Notes: generated by a model not told the origin, from the sequence alone. Shown: positions 1 through 8,823, counted from the stretch's first letter. The stretch is DNA of 64,000 bases from Phycisphaerales bacterium (GCA_020639075.1 JACKHI010000001.1:5022001-5086000), one strand, 5' to 3'. Translations and numbers: made by a program.

Positions 1-68
1 TTCGACCTTGGCGCCCCATGAATCCGGGGCGCAACCGTTCGGCGACCCGCCGAGGAGTGAGATTCTGC

Positions 69-584
69 ATGGCACCGGACGCCTCCACCAACCCGGCCGA
101 TCAATTCACGAAATTCTGGACTGACATGATGGCGCAGATGGGCCAGGCGGCCGCTCAGGGCGGCATGCCCGGCGCGTCGTCGAACGGTCGCGAGTCGGCG
201 CCGGCGTACACGGACGCAGCCAAGTCGATGCAGCGGGCGTTCTTCGATTCGATGGCCCGTTATTTCGACGAGTTCATGCGCAGCGAGCAGTTTCTCGAGC
301 ACATGAAGCAGACGATGGATCAGTCGATCGCCATGAAGAAGATGATGGACGATTTCCTGATCAAGGCGCAGACATCGCTGCAGGCGCCGGTTCGCGGGGA
401 CGTGGAAGATCTGGCGCACCTGCTCCGAGGCATCGAGGAGCGATTGTTCGATCGGTTGGACAAGTTGGAAGAGAAAGTCGCAGCAGTGGAAGAGCGACAT
501 GGGACGGGACGCGATGCCAGGGCGAGTGAGGCGTCGCGTCCCACCAAGTCGTCGGCGAGTGCGCGCAATAGCAAAAAGCGATAG
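69..584 (+). CDS. phaE: PhaE-like subunit of class III PHA synthase
   Basis: Small (171 aa), Met-rich protein directly upstream of a class III phaC. In such systems PhaE has no catalytic residues and associates with PhaC to form the active polyhydroxyalkanoate synthase on granules. Visible features are an N-terminal amphipathic region (DQFTKFWTDMMAQMG), a central helical stretch around residues 55-105, a predicted coiled coil (LLRGIEERLFDRLDKLEEKV, about residues 117-136) and a basic Ser/Lys tail. PhaE proteins are poorly conserved, so the call leans on context. Start chosen at ATG 69, which has GAGGAG at 52-57; an in-frame ATG at 18 lacks a comparable site. The next gene begins about 75 bases downstream. 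Confidence 0.75.
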   Translation: MAPDASTNPADQFTKFWTDMMAQMGQAAAQGGMPGASSNGRESAPAYTDAAKSMQRAFFDSMARYFDEFMRSEQFLEHMKQTMDQSIAMKKMMDDFLIKAQTSLQAPVRGDVEDLAHLLRGIEERLFDRLDKLEEKVAAVEERHGTGRDARASEASRPTKSSASARNSKKR

Positions 585-659
585 CCGTCGGCGCAATTGA
601 AACCAGGGATGCCGGCTCGCGGCTGCGGCTGCCGACGTCGGGACAGGGAGTATGGCCTG

Positions 660-1760
660 ATGATGAATTCGACGATGTCCAATCCGTTCATGTCGATGAT
701 GCCGAATATGTTCATGCCGACGGCGGAGGGTTTCATCGAGCGAATGGCGGCGATGCCACGCATGATTGAAACGGCGAAGCGGGTCAAAGTCGGCGCGACG
801 CCGCACGACGTGATTTACAGAGAAGACAAGCTTCGCGTGTTCCACTATCACTCTGACGTTCCGAAGGTGCATGCGACGCCGCTGGTCCTGTGCTTTGCCC
901 TCGTGAATCGGCCGTACATCCTCGACCTGCTGCCCCACAAGAGCGTCGTACAGCAGTTTCTGAAGGCCGGGTTCGATGTGTACCTGATCGACTGGGGCAC
1001 GCCGGAGCAGAACGATCAACACCTGACGATCGAGCATTACGTCTGTCGATACATGCACAACGTGATGACCCATGTGGCGGAGTTCACGGATCAAGAGCAG
1101 GTCTCGTTGCTCGGTTACTGCATGGGCGGCACGTTCAGCGCCATGTACACGTCGCTGCACCAGGAGATGATCAAGAACCTCATCCTGATGGCGGCGCCGG
1201 TCGATTGGACGGATCGCGAGGCGTTGCTGGTTCGATGGACGGACCCGAAGTACTACGACGTCGATGCCATCATCGACGCCTATGGAAACGCACCGACGCA
1301 CATCCTGCAGGGCGCTTTCGCGCTGCTCAAGCCGATGGCGAACCTCGTGGAGAAGTACATCGGTCTGTACGAGCGGATGAACGACGAGAAGTTCATCGAG
1401 GAATTCACGGCGATGGAGACGTGGGTCAACGACAACATTCCCGTCGCCGGCGAGACGTTCCGACAGTTCGTGAAGGACTGCTTCCAAAAGAACCTGTTGT
1501 CCGCCGGCAAGATGAAGCTGAAGACGAAGCGGATTGACCTGTCCAACATCACGTGTCCCGTTCTCAATCTGATGGCGTCGAACGATCATCTTGTGACCTG
1601 CGGCCAGAGTGCGCCGTTCAACGACCTCGTGGGATCGAAGGATCGCAAAGCGGTGACGTTCAAGGCGGGACACATCGGACTTTCCGTCGGCAGTCGGGCA
1701 CATAAGGAGTTGTGGCCGAAAGTCTGCGAGTGGCTCGGCGAGCGATCGGAGAAAATCTGA
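660..1760 (+). CDS. phaC: Class III poly(3-hydroxyalkanoate) synthase subunit PhaC
   Basis: Polymerises (R)-3-hydroxyacyl-CoA into PHA with release of CoA. It has the alpha/beta-hydrolase fold with the lipase-like box G-Y-C-M-G-G. The predicted triad is Cys154 (GYCMGG), Asp309 (ASNDHLV) and His338 (AGHIGL). The length of 366 aa fits class III synthases (about 355 aa) rather than class I (about 590 aa), which agrees with phaE upstream. Start taken at ATG 660, preceded by GGGACAGGGAG; a second ATG follows at 663 and an in-frame ATG at 597 would add a non-homologous leader. Two SDR genes follow on the same strand, so this is probably one PHA operon. Family assignment is confident; substrate chain length cannot be read from sequence. 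Confidence 0.95.
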   Translation: MMNSTMSNPFMSMMPNMFMPTAEGFIERMAAMPRMIETAKRVKVGATPHDVIYREDKLRVFHYHSDVPKVHATPLVLCFALVNRPYILDLLPHKSVVQQFLKAGFDVYLIDWGTPEQNDQHLTIEHYVCRYMHNVMTHVAEFTDQEQVSLLGYCMGGTFSAMYTSLHQEMIKNLILMAAPVDWTDREALLVRWTDPKYYDVDAIIDAYGNAPTHILQGAFALLKPMANLVEKYIGLYERMNDEKFIEEFTAMETWVNDNIPVAGETFRQFVKDCFQKNLLSAGKMKLKTKRIDLSNITCPVLNLMASNDHLVTCGQSAPFNDLVGSKDRKAVTFKAGHIGLSVGSRAHKELWPKVCEWLGERSEKI

Positions 1761-1830
1761 CGCGCCGGGCGGATACATTGGGTGCCGCGACGGTCGAGAA
1801 ACTCGACGCGGGCAACCGGGAGCAAGAGCG

Positions 1831-2649
1831 ATGAAGTTCACGAGTAAGACAGCCATTATCACGGGCGCTGCGAGTGGAATCGGGCGAGCCACGACGCACG
1901 CTCTGATCGAGCGCGACATCGGCGTCGTCGCCGCCGTCGATCGAAACGAGATCATTCGGGGGCTCGCGAAGGAGACAAACGACAAAGTCGGACGCGAAAT
2001 CGCGATTCCGTTTGTCGGGGATGTGACGTGCGACAACTTCCGCAAAGAGGTCTTTGCGGAAATCAAGGAACGATTCGGCGCGGTGCACATCTGCATTCCG
2101 GCCGCCGGCATCACGCGCGATGCGTTGGCGGTCCGGCGCAACAAGGACACGGGGGAAGTCGAGACATACTCGCGTGAGCAGCTCGAGGAAGTGTTCAAGA
2201 TCAACCTGGTGGCGCCGATCCTGTGGGCGATGGATTCAGTGGCGTCGCTGGCGGAGTACCGGTTTTCGCGAGGCAAGAAGCGATGGACTCCGGAGGAGGG
2301 GATGCAGGGCGCGATCGTCTTCATCGGCTCCGTGTCGTCCGCCGGCAACAAGGGGCAGATTTCGTATGCCGCGGCGAAGGCCGGCCTGGAAGGCGCGCAG
2401 GCAACGCTGTCGAAGGAAGCGATTTTCTACGGCGTTCGATGCAGCATCATTCATCCCGGCTTTACAGACACGCCGATGGTTCGATCGCTGGGCGACGATT
2501 ATATCGAGAAGAACATCCTGCCGTTCACGCAGTTGCGCCGGCTTCTGCGGCCCGACGAAGTTGCTGATGCGATCTGTTTCATGCTGACGAATTCCGCGGT
2601 CAGCGGTTCCGTCTGGGTGGATGCGGGCTGGCATCCCGCGGCGGGCTGA
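1831..2649 (+). CDS. SDR-family oxidoreductase in the PHA cluster
   Basis: Classical short-chain dehydrogenase/reductase of 272 aa. It has the nucleotide-binding motif TGAASGIG at residues 11-18, AAG at 91-93 (usual N-A-G), Ser167 region and the catalytic Tyr179-x3-Lys183 (YAAAK). The IPAAGITRD segment resembles acetoacetyl-CoA reductases, but the insertion around residues 100-120 and the stretch RFSRGKKRWTPEEG are unlike standard PhaB. It lies about 70 bases after phaC, and a second, more typical PhaB follows. It could be a second ketoacyl reductase with a different chain-length preference or an NADH-dependent 3-hydroxyacyl dehydrogenase. The SDR family is certain, the substrate is inferred. 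Confidence 0.85.
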   Translation: MKFTSKTAIITGAASGIGRATTHALIERDIGVVAAVDRNEIIRGLAKETNDKVGREIAIPFVGDVTCDNFRKEVFAEIKERFGAVHICIPAAGITRDALAVRRNKDTGEVETYSREQLEEVFKINLVAPILWAMDSVASLAEYRFSRGKKRWTPEEGMQGAIVFIGSVSSAGNKGQISYAAAKAGLEGAQATLSKEAIFYGVRCSIIHPGFTDTPMVRSLGDDYIEKNILPFTQLRRLLRPDEVADAICFMLTNSAVSGSVWVDAGWHPAAG

Positions 2650-2951
2650 GTAGAAAGCGCGACCGGCGGCCTATCGCCGATGCGGTAAGGCAATCCGGCG
2701 GCGCCGGATTGCGGACATAGGATTGCTTGGTTCTTTGCCGAAACGCATGCGGCGCTTCGGCCGGTGTGTTCGCGCGCCGGCCCGAATTCGCTGGACATGC
2801 GGGCGCATCTTCCCTACACTTTTTCCATTGCAGATGATTTTACGATGTCGGCGTTCAGGCCAACCATCGCACGAGCGATGTTGGCCTTGTCGGGGTGAAT
2901 GCCTGTCTTTGCGGCGATTGTTTTCTCGACGCCGCACTTCGGAGGTGTCCA

Positions 2952-3698
2952 ATGGGCGTTCTGGATGGACAAACAAGTCTCGTAACGGGCGCATCCCGGG
3001 GGATTGGCAAGGCGATCGCGATCGCGCTGGCGCGGGAAGGCTCTGATATCGCCCTGACTTACTCGACGAATCGCGATCCGGCTGAGCGCGTGGCGAACGA
3101 GATTCAGCAGATGGGCCGCAAGGCGCGGTTCTACCAGTGCAACGTCGCGGATCCGGCCGAAAACGACAAGCTGGTCGATCAGTTGAATGACGATTTCGGC
3201 ACGATCAAGGTTGTCGTCAACAATGCCGGTATCACGCGTGACAAGTCGTTCATGAAGATGAACCGGGAAATGTGGCACGACGTGTTGAATGTCAACCTGA
3301 CGGGCCCGGCGATGGTCATTCATCGGCTGATCATCCCGATGATCGAATCCGGCGGCGGCCGCATCATCAACATCACGAGCATCGTCGGTCAGATGGGCAA
3401 CTTCGGCCAGGCCAATTATGCGGCGGCGAAGGGCGGCCTGATCGCACTAACGAAGACGCTCGCGCGGGAATTCGCCCGCAAGAACGTGACGGTCAACGCC
3501 GTGGCGCCGGGTTTCATCGAGACCGACATGACGTCGGAGATTCCTGAAGCGGCGCTCAAGCACGTCTGCGACGAAACGCCGATGGGCCGACTCGGCAAGC
3601 CGGAGGAAGTGGCCGCAGCCGTCGTGTTCCTCGCATCTCCGCAGGCGTCGTTCATCACGGGTGAAGTGCTGAGCGTGAACGGCGGGATGTATATGTAG
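2952..3698 (+). CDS. phaB: Acetoacetyl-CoA reductase (PhaB/FabG-type SDR)
   Basis: Predicted to reduce acetoacetyl-CoA to (R)-3-hydroxybutyryl-CoA, the PHA precursor. The 248-aa SDR has TGASRGIG at residues 12-19, NNAGITRD at 90-97, Tyr156-x3-Lys160 (NYAAAK) and the C-terminal NGGMYM. The block NAGITRDKSFMKMNREMW closely follows the PhaB pattern (NNAGITRD-x-F-x-KM), which favours PhaB over FabG, although the two families intergrade. Start at ATG 2952 is fixed by GGAGGT at 2941-2946; an in-frame ATG at 2895 would add 19 residues of non-homologous leader. The 300-base gap from the preceding SDR may hold its own promoter. It is convergent with the HD-GYP gene. Confidence 0.88.
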   Translation: MGVLDGQTSLVTGASRGIGKAIAIALAREGSDIALTYSTNRDPAERVANEIQQMGRKARFYQCNVADPAENDKLVDQLNDDFGTIKVVVNNAGITRDKSFMKMNREMWHDVLNVNLTGPAMVIHRLIIPMIESGGGRIINITSIVGQMGNFGQANYAAAKGGLIALTKTLAREFARKNVTVNAVAPGFIETDMTSEIPEAALKHVCDETPMGRLGKPEEVAAAVVFLASPQASFITGEVLSVNGGMYM

Positions 3699-3821
3699 TT
3701 CGGGTCCGATACTGGCCGCCGTGGCGCGACGTGCAAGTGGTGATGGGCGCGGCGGGCTACGCCGGCGTCGGCACTGCTTGAGAGCCGTCGCGCCCGACGG
3801 GTGTGGCTCGAATTACGCAGA

Positions 3822-5078
3822 TCAGGGTGCCAGCGGCTTGGCGATCTTCAGCTCGATCGCCTGGGACATGTCGAACACGCCGTACTCGGTCGCGAGATCT
3901 TCGCTGACGACCTGGATGACAGGTCGTGTGTGCTGGCTCGGGTTAGCGCGCAGGACTTTTGCATATCTTCCGTCTTCGAGTTCCACAAAGCTCCCTGTCG
4001 GGAACAGCGAGATGCAATCCAGTAGTGCGCGCACGACGGTGCTTTCGTATCGTCCGGCGCCGCATTCGTAGAGGATTGTCTTGATCGCTTCGTACGGCGA
4101 ATGCGCCGCGCGATAGGGGCGAGGGGACGTCATTGCGACATAGACATCCGCGACGGAGACGATCTTCGCGTAGGCGTGAATCGTCTTTTCGGCGCGGCCG
4201 CGCGGATAGCCCGACTGATCGATGCGCTCGTGCACCTGGAAGCCGAGGAAACGCACATCGCGCGGTAGCCCGCCGATGTTGGCGAGGTATTCGAGCGTGT
4301 AGGCCGGGTGTTTCTCGATGACCTTGATCTCTTCCGGTGTCAGCGGCCGCGGCGCGCGACGAATGGCAAGCGGCACGCGGAGCATGCCGACGTCCTGCAG
4401 CATGCCGCCCAGGCCGACTTCCAGAACGCGTTCGCGGCGCAGGCCGAGTTGCGTCGCCATCACCATGCTGAGTGCGGCGACGTTCACGCAATGCTGGTAG
4501 AGATAGTCGTCGGGCGAGGATCGAAGGCTGAGGACCGTCGGCAGGAGGTCCATGTCCACGGCGACCATGTCGGCGAAGTCGCGGGCGATACGATAGAGAT
4601 CGCGATCCGAGACTTTCCCGCCTTTCTCGAGCTGTTCGCAGAATTCCGCCATGTCGCCGGTGGCGGAAGCGTGGCGTTCCGCGCCGCGTGCCGCGCGTTT
4701 GTTGAGTTCCTCAAGGGTCACGCGGGGGCGTCGGGCGGGATCCAGCGGCTTGACGTTGAGTCGCGTGAAATCCGGCCGGAGCATTTCGGATTCGAGTCGC
4801 GTGATCGTGGCTTCGTCGACGACATGGGTCTTGATCGGCGGCGGCGTCTTCCATGTCTGGACGTAGCGGATTTTCCAGCGGCGCAGCAGCCGCAGAAAGT
4901 CCTGGGTCACAACGGTTCCGGCGGCGAGCAGCAGAACGCCGTCCTGATCGTAGAGACCGGTATCGAGCTGTTGACCGACGCCCAGGCGCGTGACATTAAG
5001 CACGCCTTCGGCATTGGCACGCGCGTTGGGCGGCACGTTGGTTGGACTGGAGGATGAGGGGGGGGCCTTCCCTGACAC
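3822..5078 (-). CDS. Degenerate HD-GYP domain protein
   Basis: 418-aa cytoplasmic protein. Residues about 25-80 form a small N-terminal domain common to planctomycetal HD-GYP proteins (LNVTRLGVGQQLDTGLYDQD). Residues about 190-390 are an HD-GYP fold: HCVNVAALSM near 196, KHPAYT near 257, HERIDQSGYP near 283-292 and VADVY near 309-313. HD-GYP enzymes hydrolyse cyclic di-GMP using a metal site that includes the HD dyad. Here the dyad reads Gln228-Asp229 (MLQDVGML), and DG of the usual HHE-x2-DGSGYP is DQ. The protein may therefore be a non-catalytic c-di-GMP sensor or have altered chemistry. The gene stands alone and converges on phaB. Confidence 0.85.
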   Translation of the reverse strand: MSGKAPPSSSSPTNVPPNARANAEGVLNVTRLGVGQQLDTGLYDQDGVLLLAAGTVVTQDFLRLLRRWKIRYVQTWKTPPPIKTHVVDEATITRLESEMLRPDFTRLNVKPLDPARRPRVTLEELNKRAARGAERHASATGDMAEFCEQLEKGGKVSDRDLYRIARDFADMVAVDMDLLPTVLSLRSSPDDYLYQHCVNVAALSMVMATQLGLRRERVLEVGLGGMLQDVGMLRVPLAIRRAPRPLTPEEIKVIEKHPAYTLEYLANIGGLPRDVRFLGFQVHERIDQSGYPRGRAEKTIHAYAKIVSVADVYVAMTSPRPYRAAHSPYEAIKTILYECGAGRYESTVVRALLDCISLFPTGSFVELEDGRYAKVLRANPSQHTRPVIQVVSEDLATEYGVFDMSQAIELKIAKPLAP

Positions 5079-5376
5079 GTGCTTCTCCGGCGATGATTGC
5101 TCGTTCTTTCGTCGTGCGATCGGCGTCGTGCGTCGACAGTCTGCGTATCGGAAAGATCAGGCAGGGGCGAGAGTTATCGTCTTGTCGGCACGTGGACGAC
5201 GCGCACTACCGGCACCTGCCGAAATCAATGAGGCGGCCTCTCGCTAATGCGGCCGGCGGATTCGAGTTTGGCGCGCACGAACTTCGCGGGCTACGATTAC
5301 TGGACGTATGTCGCGGAAGTGACGCGTGCGTGTCACGTCGGAATGCGAAACAGCAAACGTGGTGAAGGAGAACCTG
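5079..5376. other. Intergenic region between divergent genes
   Basis: About 300 bases separate the starts of the HD-GYP gene (minus) and the small lipoprotein gene (plus). Both promoters should lie here, but I see no convincing -35/-10 pair and no repeat. Short open frames exist but lack ribosome binding sites and recognisable products. Confidence 0.4.
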
Positions 5377-5673
5377 ATGCGGATGTTCCGAAACGGCGTG
5401 ATTCTCGCCGGTCTCGCGCTGGCGATGTCATTGGTTATCGGTTGTTCGAATCCAAACGTGACGCTGGCGAATTTCGAGCGAATTCAATCGGGCATGAGTC
5501 GAAACGACGTGCTGGGTTTCATGGGCGAGCCGGATGACGAGGATTCCGGCGGCGGCGGATTCGCCGGGTTCGCCGCGACGGGCACGAAGGCCGTGTGGAA
5601 GAGCGGCGGCAAGAAGATCATCGTGACATTTGTGGACGACGAGGTGCTGCTGAAACTGAGAAAGGGCTTCTGA
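5377..5673 (+). CDS. Small SmpA/OmlA-like (DUF3862-type) lipoprotein
   Basis: 98-aa predicted lipoprotein. The signal peptide (VILAGLALAMSLVIGC) ends in a lipobox, with Cys23 as the lipidation site. The mature part begins NFERIQSGMSRNDVLGFMGEP, the helix-turn motif seen in SmpA/OmlA/BamE-like and DUF3862 domains, followed by a Gly-rich turn and a beta segment (KKIIVTFVDDEVLLK). Such domains are small envelope folds. A role in outer-membrane assembly would be inference only. Start at ATG 5377 is supported by AAGGAG at about 5364-5369; upstream in-frame Met lacks this. It is followed 15 bases later by the left end of an insertion sequence. Confidence 0.8.
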   Translation: MRMFRNGVILAGLALAMSLVIGCSNPNVTLANFERIQSGMSRNDVLGFMGEPDDEDSGGGGFAGFAATGTKAVWKSGGKKIIVTFVDDEVLLKLRKGF

Positions 5674-5688
5674 CGCGCCTCGGCCTTA

Positions 5689-6591
5689 GAACCGGTTTCA
5701 TAACCACCCATTCGTAAATTTGCGCCATACATGAGGTTGTGGTCTACTGGTCCGTCGCAAGCGAAAGGAGTTCGCGATGGCCAAGTACAAGCCGATGCTC
5801 ACGGACGAGCAATGGAAGAAAATCGAGCCGCTGCTTCCGGAATTTCCGCGTTCCGCCAAAGGCGGTCCCAAACCGATCAACAACCGCGATTGCTTCGAAG
5901 GCATCCTATGGGTCCTGCGCAGCGGCGCGCGATGGAAGGATTTGCCCGATTCGTATCCGTCGGCCAGCACGTGTTGGCGACGGCTGCGCGACTGGGAGGA
6001 ATGCGAGGTCTGGTTGACTTTGTGGCGCGTCTTCCTCGCAGAACTGGACGAACAAGGCAAGCTCGACTGGGAGCAGGTCTTCGCCGACGGCAGCTTCGCC
6101 CCGGCAAAAAAAGGGGCCTCGGCGTGGGAAAAACCAAACGTGGAAAAGGTACGAAGTGGATGGTGGTGGCAGACGGCGCGGGTGTTCCTCTCGGAGTGCG
6201 ACTTACCTCGGCCACACCGGCGGAAGTAACGTTGCTGGAGCCGACGCTCGAACGGGTTCGCGTTCCGCGAATTCGCGGCGGCGCAGCACGAAGCAAACCC
6301 CGTCGCGTGATCGCCGACCGAGCGTACGACAGCGACGCGCTGCGGTCGCGACTGAAACAACGCGGCATCGAACTGATTTGCCCGCACCGGCGCGGTCGCG
6401 TCAGGCCGCCGACGCAAGACGGCCGCGCGCTTCGGCGCTATCGCCATCGCTGGATCGTGGAACGCACCATCGCATGGCTCTCCAACTTCCGCAGACTGGT
6501 TGTTCGTTACGAACGCCATCTCAACATGTACCAAGCCTTTTTCCATGTCGCTTGCGTCATCATTACACTGAGGAAGTTATGAAACCGGTTC
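5689..6591 (+). mobile_element. IS5-family (IS427-group-like) insertion sequence
   Basis: A 903-bp element with perfect 16-bp terminal inverted repeats: GAACCGGTTTCATAAC at 5689-5704 and its reverse complement at 6576-6591. TA dinucleotides flank both ends (5687-5688 and 6592-6593), consistent with a 2-bp target duplication. It carries one transposase in two overlapping frames. The short TA duplication, the length near 0.9 kb and the frameshifted transposase match the IS427 group of IS5. Perfect ends and intact DDE residues suggest a recent, possibly active copy. The right end touches the purU stop codon. Confidence 0.93.
5777..6582 (+). CDS. IS5/IS427-type DDE transposase, programmed -1 frameshift
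   Basis: Frame A (5777-6229) starts MAKYKPMLTDEQWKKIEPLL, the N-terminal domain typical of IS5-family transposases, with AAAGGAG upstream. It contains the first catalytic Asp (FADGSFAPAKK). At 6106-6112 a run of seven A followed by GGGG makes a slippery A-AAA-AAA. A -1 slip there joins to the second frame, which continues RGLGVGKTKRGKGTKWMVV, the second Asp (VIADRAYDSDAL) and the final Glu (HRWIVERTIAWLSNFRR), ending at 6582. The fused product is about 268 aa, normal for the family. Without the slip, frame A terminates at 6229 lacking two DDE residues. The stop codon lies inside the right inverted repeat. A simple inactivating indel is the alternative reading. Confidence 0.9.
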
Positions 6592-7442
6592 TAGTCAAAT
6601 ACGACCGTTTTGTTGTTGCTGACGAGGATCTTGTCCTCGACGTGATGGCGCACGGCGCGGGCGAGAACGATTCGTTCGAGGTCACGACCTTTTCGGACAA
6701 GATCGTCGACCGTGTCTCGATGATTCACCTGCATGGTTTCCTGGGCGATGATCGGTCCCTCATCCAGTTGATCCGTCACGTAATGGCTCGTGGCGCCGAT
6801 GATCTTCACGCCGCGATCGTAAGCCTGATGGTAAGGCTTCGCGCCGGCGAATGCGGGCAGGAAGCTGTGATGGATGTTAATGATGCGGTTCGGCATCGCG
6901 GCGACGAAATCCGGAGAGAGAATCTGCATGTAGCGGGCGAGAACGACGAAATCGATCTCCGCATCGGCGAGTCGTTGCTGTGTCTCGGATTCCTGCTGTC
7001 GCTTGTTGGCGGGCGTGATTGTCAGTTGATGGAATGTGAGGCCGAGTGATTCGACGTCGCGGCGCAGTGCGTCGTGGTTCGAGATGACGCAGGGGATGTC
7101 GACTGCGAGTTCGCCTGTTTTCCATCGCCATAACAAATCGTTCAGGCAGTGACCTGCCTTGCTGACGAAGATCGCCATGCGCTTGGGCCGATCGCCCCAG
7201 GCAACGCGCCATTGCATTCGGTAGTGGTCTGCGAGGGGACGCCAGGCAGATTCGAAATTAGAAGGGTTGAGCGTGAAACCGGCCGGGTCGATTTCCACGC
7301 GCATGAAGAACTCGCCGTGCTGCTTGTCGGAATGCTGGTCTGCGTCGAGGACGTTGCCGCCGTGTTCGGCGACAAACGAGGTGACGGCGGCGATGATGCC
7401 GCGGGCGTCGGGGCAGGAGATGAGCAGACGGATGGTCTTCAT
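6591..7442 (-). CDS. purU: Formyltetrahydrofolate deformylase
   Basis: Hydrolyses 10-formyl-THF to formate and THF, balancing one-carbon pools. The 283-aa protein has an N-terminal ACT-like domain (MKTIRLLISCPDARGIIAAVTSFVAEHGGN, quoted only to show position 1-30 in part: key residues LLISCPDARGI) and a formyltransferase domain with NIHHSFLPAF, the catalytic His, and LDEGPII with the catalytic Asp. The length is normal. An insertion sequence sits exactly at the 3' end. The visible stop is TAG, formed by the TA duplication plus the first base of the element. Removing the element and one TA leaves TAA, so the product is unchanged. Transcription termination may be altered. Confidence 0.94.
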   Translation of the reverse strand: MKTIRLLISCPDARGIIAAVTSFVAEHGGNVLDADQHSDKQHGEFFMRVEIDPAGFTLNPSNFESAWRPLADHYRMQWRVAWGDRPKRMAIFVSKAGHCLNDLLWRWKTGELAVDIPCVISNHDALRRDVESLGLTFHQLTITPANKRQQESETQQRLADAEIDFVVLARYMQILSPDFVAAMPNRIINIHHSFLPAFAGAKPYHQAYDRGVKIIGATSHYVTDQLDEGPIIAQETMQVNHRDTVDDLVRKGRDLERIVLARAVRHHVEDKILVSNNKTVVFD

Positions 7443-7555
7443 TATCGGGGCCTGGGTTGACGGGTGTGACTCACCACGGTCGTATCGGGCATCTTAATGG
7501 TTGAAGTGAGTTAGGTGGGGATCGCTCGGGGAACTCGGGTCGTGGTTGGCGTGTT

Positions 7556-7582
7556 GCACTGCTCACAAAGCAGCGGCACCCC
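7556..7582. repeat. Hairpin repeat, CACTGCTC family
   Basis: Contains GCACTGCTCACAAAGCAG followed by CGGCACCCC. Related copies are at about 8787-8815 (opposite orientation) and 27268-27294, with a decayed one near 26310-26335. The CTGCT/AGCAG arms form a short stem. Confidence 0.5.
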
Positions 7583-7590
7583 GGCAGGAT

Positions 7591-8127
7591 CTAATCGCGC
7601 TTTCGCGTCAAATCTAATCCGGCAGGATCGCCGACTGGGCTGCCACACTCGGGGCAGACGCCGGAGATATTTCCCTTGAGGTTGTACCGGCATTTCACGC
7701 ACACACCGCTGCGCAGCAACTCGATGCGACGAGTTGCCAATCGCTTGCGGATGATCCAGGCGTTAACAAGGAAGAAGGCGAGGGTCGGCACAGATAGCGG
7801 GAAGATGATATCGCGTCGCACCAAGGTCGTCGTGGGGCCGGTCTTTCGAGATCCGAAATCAAGTGTCCATGTCATATATACGCCGGGCGACGTAGCGACC
7901 CGTTTGAAGATGCCACCGCGCCCCCAACTCCGCTGGAATAATGTCAGATCCGTGGCGTTCCCATCAAACCAGGAATAGAAGAAGTGCCCTTCGGAGACCA
8001 TGACGAGACTGCGGTCGCCCGTTCGGATAGCACAAGGAAACAGATTGCTTGCTGTCCACAGAATCAGGAAAACAGCATTCAAAGCCAAGGATATGGCGAA
8101 GACTCGCTTCTTGGTCTTGTCTTTCAT
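7591..8127 (-). CDS. Zinc-ribbon membrane protein of planctomycetal type
   Basis: 178-aa protein of unknown function. It has a transmembrane helix near the N-terminus (VFAISLALNAVFLILWTASN), an extracytoplasmic stretch of about 75 residues with several aromatic residues, a second helix (FPLSVPTLAFFLVNAWII), and a C-terminal cytoplasmic zinc ribbon CVKC...CPEC. Small membrane proteins ending in C-x2-C-x(8-12)-C-P-x-C-G are frequent in Planctomycetota. Start chosen at MKDKTKKR (8127), which gives a charged N-terminus before the helix; an ATG seven codons upstream is possible. Flanked by repeats on both sides and without operon partners. Confidence 0.7.
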   Translation of the reverse strand: MKDKTKKRVFAISLALNAVFLILWTASNLFPCAIRTGDRSLVMVSEGHFFYSWFDGNATDLTLFQRSWGRGGIFKRVATSPGVYMTWTLDFGSRKTGPTTTLVRRDIIFPLSVPTLAFFLVNAWIIRKRLATRRIELLRSGVCVKCRYNLKGNISGVCPECGSPVGDPAGLDLTRKRD

Positions 8128-8362
8128 ACTCCGGCCCCGAAGCAACATACACTAAAGCTGTCAACGCTCATCCGCGACAGATGCCTGACTCTGTTGAGCG
8201 AAGACACTAGCCTGCAGTTTACATCGTTTGATTCTCGATTGCGAGATGATCCGGGCGGCTTCCCTACGGGAGCGATCATCAATAGGCGAACTGCCTTGCC
8301 ACCGTTGTACCCTTTGGGGGGATTGACTGAGGATTCGAGTCCGAATTCTCAAATCTCGCTAC

Positions 8363-8389
8363 GTGCCACTGGGTGCTTGCCACCCAGTG
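8363..8389. repeat. Hairpin repeat, CACTGGGTG family
   Basis: Palindrome CACTGGGTG-CTTGC-CACCCAGTG. An inverted copy with loop CCTGC/GGCAG lies at 13676-13702. It sits in the 675-base gap between the zinc-ribbon gene and ada, where I see no gene. Confidence 0.6.
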
Positions 8390-8517
8390 TTGCGGGCGCA
8401 GCGTAGCCGTCACAATCACGCAAGACCTCCAAGCCGTATCGCGGCTTTGTGCCAATAGGTGCTTGCGAACAGCTGTCCTGTAATCAAAGTTCGTTGTTGC
8501 CGCAGTTTGCGTCGCAA

Positions 8518-8712
8518 GTCGCCCGGAGGGCGCGCGAACATTGCCGGGGATTTCAATCCCCGGTCGCTTCATGGCAAATTGGACGGGGCGTCCGGAGGAC
8601 GCGCGACCACTCGACGTCCGCCCTGCCGGGCGGCAATTGCCAAATCAGGACACAATCCAGGGACTGAAGTCCCTGGCAAGGACCGCACGCCCTTCGGGCG
8701 AATGTCGACTTT
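8518..8712 (+). repeat. Composite six-hairpin repeat, copy 1
   Basis: About 195 bases holding six palindromes in a fixed order: CGCCCGGAGGGCG; CCGGGGATTTCAATCCCCGG; GCGTCCGGAGGACGC; CCGCCCTGCCGGGCGG; CCAGGGACTGAAGTCCCTGG; CGCCCTTCGGGCG. The same order recurs at 27016-27230 with compensating changes in the arms. A fragment of the last hairpin is at about 25462-25485. No coding potential is evident in it. Confidence 0.8.
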
Positions 8713-8823
8713 GAATGGGAATTCCGTCGCCCATTTCGGGGCGGCGGAATTCACGGAAAGCCTCACGTTGGGCGCCGGAATGGCACCCGGCACTACTCAA
8801 AGAGCAGTTGCACGCTTGAACGG

